Of a DNA stretch of 8,383 nucleotides, positions 1-4,649 are shown one piece after another. The first letter of the stretch is position 1. Each line of letters starts with the position of its first letter. Origin of the DNA: Anaerolineales bacterium UBA6663 (GTDB lineage: Bacteria > Chloroflexota > Anaerolineae > Anaerolineales > UBA6663); the NCBI GenBank assembly GCA_002455335.1, contig DKKP01000281.1, positions 1-8,383 on the forward strand. The letters are read 5' to 3'. Below the pieces are notes generated by a model. That model saw only the letters and a program-made list of their open reading frames with translations, was not told where the DNA came from and searched no databases. Both the position numbers and the translations under genes were made by a program.

Positions 1-1131
1 TCGTCGCAGAAGCCCGAGAGCGTGATCACGGCCATGGACGCGTACTATCGGCGGCACCATGCCAATGTCCATCGCGGCATCCATGTGCTTGCTGAAGAAG
101 CTACGGCGCTTTACGAGGGCAGCCGCGACAAGGTCCAGCGCTTCATCAACGCCTCGACGCGCGAAGAAGTCATCTTCACCCGCAACGCCACGGAGGCCAT
201 CAACCTGGTCGCCTACAGCTGGGCTCGGGCCAACCTGAATGTCGGCGACAGGATCGTTCTGACCGAGATGGAGCACCACGCCAACCTTGTGCCGTGGCAG
301 ATCCTGGCCGGCCAGATCGGTGTCGAGCTCGACTATGTGCCCGTCACCGACGACGGCCTGCTCGACCTCGACGCCTATGCCCGCCTGCTGTCCCGTGAGC
401 CGAAGCTCGTGGCGTTCACGCACATGAGCAATGTGCTGGGCACGATCAACCCGGTCGAATCGCTGGCCGCGCAGGCGCATGCCGTCGGGGCGAAGGTGCT
501 GGTCGACGGCGCGCAGTCGGTGCCGCACCTGCCGGTCGACGTCCAGGCGCTTGGCGCCGATTTTCTGGCGTTTTCGGCGCACAAGATGTGCGGGCCGACG
601 GGCATCGGTGTGCTCTGGGCGCGCCAGGAGCTGCTCGAGGCCATGCCGGTATTCATGGGCGGCGGCGACATGATCCGCAAGGTGACGTTGGCCGGTTTCA
701 AGCCCAACGAGCTCCCCTATAAGTTCGAGGCGGGGACGCCCGCGATCGCCGAGGCGGTCGGGCTGGGCGCCGCCGTCGATTATCTGACCGGGCTCGGCAT
801 GCCCGCTGTGGCGGCGCATGAGCGCGAGATGATCGCCTATGCGCTCGAGCGGCTGGAGGAGGTCCCGGGGGTGCGCGTCTACGGGCCCCCGGCAGATCGG
901 AAGGGCGGCGTCGCCGCGTTCACGCTCGAAGGGGTGCATCCGCACGACATCGCCCAGGTGCTCGACCGCGACGGGGTTGCGGTGCGCGCCGGCCATCACT
1001 GTGCGCAGCCGCTCCACGAGCGTTTCGATCTGGCTGCGACCGCGCGGGCCAGCTTCTACCTGTACAATACGCGGGAAGATGTCGATCGCCTGGTGGTCAG
1101 CCTGTACCGGGTGAAGCAACTCTTCGCCTGA
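1..1131 (+). CDS. sufS: SufS-type cysteine desulfurase, 5'-truncated by the window
   Basis: PLP-dependent class V aminotransferase-fold enzyme that removes sulfur from L-cysteine (giving alanine) and passes it on as a persulfide for Fe-S cluster assembly. The reading frame is open from base 1 (SSQKPESVITAMDAYYRRHH), and this matches the SufS segment after the missing N-terminal 30 or so residues, so the GTG at 22 is internal and not the start. Visible motifs are VHRGIH near the start, MEHHANLVPWQ, DGAQSVPH (PLP-binding Asp), the Schiff-base Lys in AFSAHKMCGPTG (codon 583-585), FEAGTP, and the persulfide Cys in RAGHHCAQP (codon 1000-1002). A His 19 residues before this Cys (943-945, in GVHPHD) matches the zinc-exchange His of Bacillus SufS; E. 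coli SufS has Tyr there. That fits a SufU-dependent enzyme and the adjacent sufU. The stop is at 1129-1131, 24 bases before sufU. sufB, sufD and sufC probably lie upstream, outside the window. Identification is secure. Confidence 0.96.
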   Translation, partial: SSQKPESVITAMDAYYRRHHANVHRGIHVLAEEATALYEGSRDKVQRFINASTREEVIFTRNATEAINLVAYSWARANLNVGDRIVLTEMEHHANLVPWQILAGQIGVELDYVPVTDDGLLDLDAYARLLSREPKLVAFTHMSNVLGTINPVESLAAQAHAVGAKVLVDGAQSVPHLPVDVQALGADFLAFSAHKMCGPTGIGVLWARQELLEAMPVFMGGGDMIRKVTLAGFKPNELPYKFEAGTPAIAEAVGLGAAVDYLTGLGMPAVAAHEREMIAYALERLEEVPGVRVYGPPADRKGGVAAFTLEGVHPHDIAQVLDRDGVAVRAGHHCAQPLHERFDLAATARASFYLYNTREDVDRLVVSLYRVKQLFA

Positions 1132-1155
1132 CCGGCGTGCCCGCCGGCGAAAACC

Positions 1156-1548
1156 ATGGACGACTTCTACCGCGAACTGATCCTCGACCACAACAAGAAC
1201 CCGCGCTTCCGCGGCACGCTTGATCCGTACACCTTCACCTACGAAGACGAGAACCCGCTCTGCGGCGACAAGCTGCGGATCGACGTCCGTCTCGACGAGA
1301 CCGGGCATGTCGCCGAATCGGCGTTTACGGGGCGTGGGTGTGCCATCTCGCAGGCCTCGGCCTCGCTGCTCATGGAGAAGATCCAGGGCGCGTCGCTCGA
1401 CGAGTTGCGCGCCCTGAGCAAGGACGACGTCCTCGAGTTGCTTGGCATCGAGCTCACGCCGGCGCGTCTCAAGTGCGCCTTGCTCTCGCTCAAGGTCCTC
1501 AAAGCCGGCGCCTACGGCCTGAGCGACGACACCCTGCCCGACGCCTAA
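1156..1548 (+). CDS. sufU: SufU-family Fe-S assembly sulfur acceptor/scaffold, short form
   Basis: 130-residue U-type protein that accepts sulfur from SufS for Fe-S assembly. The opening MDDFYRELILDHNKNPRFRG is typical of the family. The metal/sulfur ligands are all present: Cys36 and Asp38 (NPLCGD), Cys62 (GRGCAISQASAS) and Cys107 (RLKCALLSLKVLKAGAYG). In Bacillus SufU the equivalent four residues bind zinc, which is displaced when SufS docks. Unusually, only 44 residues separate the second and third Cys, about as in IscU, so the roughly 18-20-residue insertion of Bacillus-type SufU is absent. The IscU hallmarks (the HscA-binding LPPVK, and any hscBA neighbours) are also absent; the corresponding stretch reads ELTPARLKC. 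The gene follows sufS by 24 bases and precedes the Rieske gene by 19, so all three are likely co-transcribed. No clear Shine-Dalgarno is seen, which is common inside an operon. The family is certain; scaffold versus sulfur-carrier role cannot be decided from sequence. Confidence 0.93.
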   Translation: MDDFYRELILDHNKNPRFRGTLDPYTFTYEDENPLCGDKLRIDVRLDETGHVAESAFTGRGCAISQASASLLMEKIQGASLDELRALSKDDVLELLGIELTPARLKCALLSLKVLKAGAYGLSDDTLPDA

Positions 1549-1567
1549 TTCGCCAATCACAAATACC

Positions 1568-1921
1568 ATGACACTCTACGACCAGATCGACCCCACAACC
1601 GCCGTGTACGTCGTCGTCGCCACGTTGGCGGAGTTGCCGAATGGCGCGCGCAAGATCGTCGAGGTGGATGGGCGACCGCTTGCGGTGTTCAACATCGCCG
1701 GCGCGCTTTACGCGATCGCCGACGTTTGTTCGCACGACGACGGGCCGGTGGCCGAGGGCGAGCTTGACGATCACGAGATCGAGTGCCCACGGCATGGCGC
1801 GCGTTTCGACGTGCGCACCGGAAAGGTGATGTCCTTCCCGGCCATCGTCAACATCCCGGCGTATCCGGTGCGGGTTGAGGGTGAGAACGTGCTTGTCGGT
1901 CTGCCCCCGACGGCCGCTTGA
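1568..1921 (+). CDS. Rieske [2Fe-2S] ferredoxin-like protein of the SUF operon
   Basis: 117-residue single-domain Rieske protein, similar in size to the ferredoxin subunits of non-haem iron oxygenases (NirD/BphF-like). The two cluster-binding boxes are CSHDDGP (Cys54, His56) and CPRHGARFD (Cys73, His76), giving a complete 2-Cys/2-His ligand set. No signal peptide or membrane anchor is present, so it is cytoplasmic and not a cytochrome bc-type Rieske subunit. The C-terminal half (TGKVMSFPAIVNIPAYPVRVEGENVLVGLP) has the usual beta-strand pattern ending in a short V-x-V-G strand. No oxygenase or reductase gene is nearby. Its place 19 bases after sufU and just before a terminator-like hairpin makes it the last gene of the SUF operon. 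Similar Rieske genes are known in SUF operons of other bacteria, but a defined function there is not established to my knowledge. The first ATG is used; no Shine-Dalgarno is obvious. Confidence 0.92.
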   Translation: MTLYDQIDPTTAVYVVVATLAELPNGARKIVEVDGRPLAVFNIAGALYAIADVCSHDDGPVAEGELDDHEIECPRHGARFDVRTGKVMSFPAIVNIPAYPVRVEGENVLVGLPPTAA

Positions 1922-1974
1922 ACGGTTCGTGGTTTCCCGGATGGCTGTGGTGAAGCCAGATCACGCGGCCACTG

Positions 1975-2001
1975 ACGCCCAGGTGTGACCCGCCTGGGCG
2001 T
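1975..2001 (+). terminator. Hairpin after the SUF operon, probable terminator
   Basis: The arms ACGCCCAGGTG and CGCCTGGGCGT pair over 11 bp with one G-T wobble around a 5-base loop. The hairpin begins 53 bases after the Rieske stop codon and 42 bases before the next gene. The stem is strong, but the bases after it (GTTCGTGGTG) are not a clear T-run. It may be a weak or non-canonical terminator, or an mRNA-stabilising 3' hairpin. Confidence 0.5.
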
Positions 2002-2028
2002 GTTCGTGGTGCGTCAACACGCGTTCGC

Positions 2029-2033
2029 AAGGA
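2029..2033 (+). promoter_or_regulatory. Ribosome binding site deciding the start of the fused membrane protein
   Basis: AAGGA abuts the ATG at 2034 with no spacing, which is unworkable for that codon. It lies 9 bases before the in-frame GTG at 2043, so the GTG is the more likely start. Confidence 0.55.
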
Positions 2034-2042
2034 ATGTGTTTT

Positions 2043-3629
2043 GTGAAGGCTACCGGCAATCGTTATCTCCTCTTCACCGTCTTTGTCTCCGGCATGGTTG
2101 TGCTTGGGATCGAGATCTCGGCGCAGCGCCTCGTCGGCAACGTTTTCGGCTCGAGCAATCTGGTGTGGGCCAACATCATCGGCCTGATGTTGCTGTACCT
2201 GGCGGCCGGGTACTTCATCGGCGGGCGCTGGGCGGATCGGTCTCCTAACCTGCGCACCTTCTACACCATCCTGGCGGTCGGCGCCTTTCTGGCCGGGGTG
2301 ACGCCCCTGATCGCGCAGCCCGTGTTGCGTTTCGCGGCAGTCGCGATGGGCAGCGTGAACCTGGCGCTCCTGGGCGGTTCTTTCGTCGGCACGTTGCTGC
2401 TCTTCGCGGCGCCGGTGACTCTCCTTGGTTGCGCCTCGCCATTTGCGGTGCGGCTGGCGGTGACCGATGCGGCCAGCGCGGGCTCGGCTTCGGGCCGGAT
2501 CTACGCCGTCTCGACCATGGGCTCGCTGCTCGGGACTTTTCTGCCCGTCCTCGTCCTCGTGCCCATGCTCGGCACGCGCGGCACCTTCCTGACGCTCTCG
2601 GGCGTGCTGCTGCTCGTCGCCCTGATCGGGTTGTGGCGGGCGGATCCGCGGCGAGGGGCTCTGGCCCTGGCGCTGCCGGTGGTCCTGGCCATGGCCACCT
2701 GGCTGTCGCCCGCGACCACGCTGAGGCCGATCGAGGCACTCTATCCGGGTGCGCAACTGGTGCCCGGCTCGGAACGCGAATCGAGCTACAACTTCATCCA
2801 GGTGGCGCAGGCCGGCGACACGCGTTGGCTGTTCCTCAATGACAGCCTGATCTATCACTCGATCTACAACCCCAACGGCCTGCGCACCGGCGGCACGTTC
2901 GATCTCTTTCTTGTGGCGCCGTTTTTCAACGCGGCGCCGGTGACCGAGAACGATGTCCGAAGTCTGGCGCTGGTTGGGCTGGCGGCCGGGACGGTTTCCA
3001 AGCAGTACACGGCCGTCTATGGCCCGATCCCGATCGACGGCATCGAGATCGACCCGGCTGTGGTCGAGGTCGGGCGGCGCTACTTCGACATGAACGAGCC
3101 GAACCTCAACGTCATTGTCGGTGATGGGCGTTGGGAGCTCGAGCAATTGGAGGGTGGGTATTCGGTCATCGGTGTGGACGCCTATCGACCGCCCTACATC
3201 CCCTGGCAGCTCACCACCCGTGAGTTCTTCGCGATCGTACATGAACGTCTGGCGGACGACGGCGTATTGGTGATCAACGTCGGCCGGACTCCCGGTGATC
3301 GCAGCCTGGTCGAGGCGCTGGTCGGGACGCTGGGCGCGGTCTTCCCGTCGGTGTACGTGGTCGATGTGCCCAACACAGGGTTCAACTCGATGGTGTACGC
3401 CACGAAGCAAGTAACCGATCCGGCCAATCTCGCCGCCAATCTCGGGGCGCTGCCTGGCGATGCGCACCCTTTGTTGCGGGCGGCGCTGGGCGACGCGGTC
3501 GCCAACCTCAAGCCCACGCCGACCTCGGCGACCGTCTTCACCGACGACTGGGCGCCGGTTGAGCAGTATGCGGATGCCATCGTGCTGGGGTATTTCCTCA
3601 ACGGCGATACCTCGGACCTTGGGCGGTAG
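2043..3629 (+). CDS. Polytopic membrane protein fused to a spermidine-synthase-like domain
   Basis: 528 residues from the GTG start (531 from the ATG at 2034). Residues 1 to about 215 form seven or eight hydrophobic helices, from YLLFTVFVSGMVVLGIEIS to ALALALPVVLAMATW. Residues about 240-500 form a spermidine-synthase/methyltransferase-like Rossmann domain. This is the architecture often annotated 'fused MFS/spermidine synthase'. Domain landmarks are YNFIQVAQ, the nucleotide-binding strand LALVGLAAGT (308-317, where true enzymes have GGGDG), the ribose-binding acidic residue in GIEIDP (Glu335), GDGR (Asp361), and GVDAYRPPYIPWQLTTREFF. In the last, Asp379 fits the first catalytic-loop aspartate, but the second (the D of D-x-x-D-P) is Arg382. 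These changes argue against classical putrescine aminopropyl transfer, though binding of an S-adenosyl compound remains possible. Hairpins on both sides suggest a monocistronic gene. The architecture is secure; substrate and reaction are unknown. Confidence 0.85.
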   Translation: MKATGNRYLLFTVFVSGMVVLGIEISAQRLVGNVFGSSNLVWANIIGLMLLYLAAGYFIGGRWADRSPNLRTFYTILAVGAFLAGVTPLIAQPVLRFAAVAMGSVNLALLGGSFVGTLLLFAAPVTLLGCASPFAVRLAVTDAASAGSASGRIYAVSTMGSLLGTFLPVLVLVPMLGTRGTFLTLSGVLLLVALIGLWRADPRRGALALALPVVLAMATWLSPATTLRPIEALYPGAQLVPGSERESSYNFIQVAQAGDTRWLFLNDSLIYHSIYNPNGLRTGGTFDLFLVAPFFNAAPVTENDVRSLALVGLAAGTVSKQYTAVYGPIPIDGIEIDPAVVEVGRRYFDMNEPNLNVIVGDGRWELEQLEGGYSVIGVDAYRPPYIPWQLTTREFFAIVHERLADDGVLVINVGRTPGDRSLVEALVGTLGAVFPSVYVVDVPNTGFNSMVYATKQVTDPANLAANLGALPGDAHPLLRAALGDAVANLKPTPTSATVFTDDWAPVEQYADAIVLGYFLNGDTSDLGR

Positions 3630-3633
3630 CCCG

Positions 3634-3692
3634 AACGGGTGATCACCGGTTTGGGGATGACGCCTGTCACATCGTTTGCTGCCTGAACCGGT
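3634..3692. repeat. Palindrome and inverted repeat after the fused membrane-protein gene
   Basis: AACGGGTGATCACCGGTT (3634-3651) is palindromic except for one mismatched pair, with a perfect 10-base core GGTGATCACC. In addition, ACCGGTT at 3645-3651 is inverted as AACCGGT at 3686-3692, allowing an alternative larger stem-loop. It starts 4 bases after the stop codon and could be an RNA 3' structure or a dimeric-regulator site. No assignment can be made from sequence. Confidence 0.4.
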
Positions 3693-3744
3693 CTGATTGC
3701 TGTCAAGCGGCAGTGGCGCGATCGGCGGCCCGGGCGGATAATCT

Positions 3745-3772
3745 CACCCGGCCTGGTGCCGGGTGTTGTCGG
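3745..3772 (+). terminator. Terminator-like hairpin between the fused membrane protein and the Lit-like gene
   Basis: The arms CACCCGGC (3745-3752) and GCCGGGTG (3758-3765) form a perfect 8-bp stem around the loop CTGGT, followed by TTGTCGGG. It sits 115 bases after the previous stop and before the candidate promoter of the next gene, a reasonable place to separate two transcription units. The short T tract makes intrinsic termination plausible but not certain. Confidence 0.45.
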
Positions 3773-3853
3773 GCGGCGCAAGCACGACCTGTCAGCGTAC
3801 TCTTTGCCGCCAGAATCCGCGACTGACAACTCGCCCGTGCATGTTTCACGGCT

Positions 3854-3887
3854 GTTCAAGGGTGAACGGCGGGTCCGGCTGTACAAT
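3854..3887 (+). promoter_or_regulatory. Candidate promoter and operator-like inverted repeat upstream of the Lit-like gene
   Basis: TACAAT at 3882-3887 is a good match to a -10 hexamer (TATAAT). Transcription from it would start at about 3893-3895, just before the ATG at 3901, giving a very short leader. No convincing -35 lies 16-18 bases upstream. The exact inverted repeat GTTCA-AGGG-TGAAC (3854-3867) occupies the -35 area and could bind a repressor or activator. This is an inference from position and pattern only. Confidence 0.25.
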
Positions 3888-3900
3888 GGGGCTGTTTCGG

Positions 3901-4629
3901 ATGAAAGCAACGATGCCAGAAAGCGTGGCCTGGGTGCTGCGGATCTTGTTGGTCCTGAGCATCCCGGTCGTCCTCAGCTTGACGAATGTGCGGCTTCTGA
4001 TGACGCCGCTCTTCCCGGACGTGATCTACAACCTGCCCGGGTTCCCGGCGGATTTCTATGGCTTCACCAAGGCCGATCGGCTGTACTGGTCGAAGCTGTC
4101 GATCCAGTACATCTTGAGCGATCCGGCTGCTGGCGATCTCGCGGATTGGAAGTTTCCGACGGGCGTCATGGCGCCGCCCGAGTCGGCCATCCACTACACG
4201 GCCGAGCGCGGCCCCGATTACTTCTACAATGAGCGCGAAGTGTCGCACATGGTGGATGTGCGGGTGGTCACGGCTGGGGCGTTGCAGGTCTGGGTAGGCG
4301 CGCTGATCGTTGCGGCGCTGGCTGTGGTCGGGCTGGCTCAGTGGGGCCCGGTTGGGGCGTTGCGCGGGGCTTTGATGCTTGGCGCCGGTCTGACCATCGT
4401 GCTTTACCTGGGTCTGGTGGCCTACATCGCGATCAACTTCGATTCGCTGTTCGTGACCTTCCACAAGATCTTCTTTGCCGACGGCACATGGACGTTCTTG
4501 TGGTCGGATTCGCTGATTCGTCTCTTTCCGATCCAGTTCTGGGTCGGTGCGTTCACGTTTGTCGGCGTCGGTGGGCTGGTTGAGGCCGGCCTGATCGCTG
4601 TCGGCGCGTGGTGGTTGATGAAGCCGTAA
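3901..4629 (+). CDS. TIGR01906/DUF1461 membrane protein, Lit-like lipoprotein transacylase candidate
   Basis: 242-residue integral membrane protein with four predicted helices: about 9-30, 126-147, 155-177 and 215-238. A large loop (about 31-125) follows helix 1. The early part (SLTNVRLLMTPLFPDVIYNL, then GFPADFYGFTKADRLYWSKL) is characteristic of the family that includes Lit, the Firmicute enzyme that moves an acyl chain from the diacylglyceryl group of a lipoprotein to its N-terminal cysteine. Two histidines in family-signature contexts are kept: His116 (NEREVSHMVDVR) in the first loop and His188 (FVTFHKIFFADGTWTF) between helices 3 and 4, 72 residues apart. As I recall, His85 and His157 are the catalytic pair of Bacillus cereus Lit, the same spacing. 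Family membership is secure, but the transacylase role is inferred. Starts at 3886 and 3913 are also possible; none has a clear Shine-Dalgarno. It lies 20 bases before the acyl-CoA synthetase/GNAT gene, probably in one operon. Confidence 0.85.
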   Translation: MKATMPESVAWVLRILLVLSIPVVLSLTNVRLLMTPLFPDVIYNLPGFPADFYGFTKADRLYWSKLSIQYILSDPAAGDLADWKFPTGVMAPPESAIHYTAERGPDYFYNEREVSHMVDVRVVTAGALQVWVGALIVAALAVVGLAQWGPVGALRGALMLGAGLTIVLYLGLVAYIAINFDSLFVTFHKIFFADGTWTFLWSDSLIRLFPIQFWVGAFTFVGVGGLVEAGLIAVGAWWLMKP

Positions 4630-4637
4630 TCCATCCT

Positions 4638-4644
4638 GGGAGGG
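4638..4644 (+). promoter_or_regulatory. Strong ribosome binding site of the acyl-CoA synthetase/GNAT gene
   Basis: GGGAGGG ends 5 bases before the ATG at 4650. This fixes that codon as the start and excludes the upstream in-frame candidate at 4608, which would overlap the preceding gene. It is the clearest Shine-Dalgarno in the window, suggesting the gene is translated independently of its upstream neighbour. Confidence 0.8.
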
Positions 4645-4649
4645 ATGAC

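Noticed and set aside
22..1131. GTG at 22 as the true start of SufS
   Set aside because: The frame is open to base 1 and the seven codons before 22 already match SufS (SSQKPES), so the gene continues upstream of the window.
1848..3467. 539-codon open frame on the minus strand opposite the fused membrane-protein gene
   Set aside because: Its translation is dominated by His/Arg/Gln/Asp low-complexity runs without domain motifs, typical of an antisense shadow in GC-rich DNA. The + strand carries a convincing membrane/Rossmann protein across the same bases.
3756..4232. 158-codon + strand frame overlapping the Lit-like gene
   Set aside because: It starts inside the terminator-like hairpin and has no protein pattern. 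The overlapping frame gives clear TIGR01906 family sequence and transmembrane helices.
4608..4649. Upstream in-frame ATG as the start of the acyl-CoA synthetase/GNAT protein
   Set aside because: It would overlap the preceding gene and lacks a ribosome binding site, whereas GGGAGGG sits 5 bases before the ATG at 4650 and the family N-terminus begins there.
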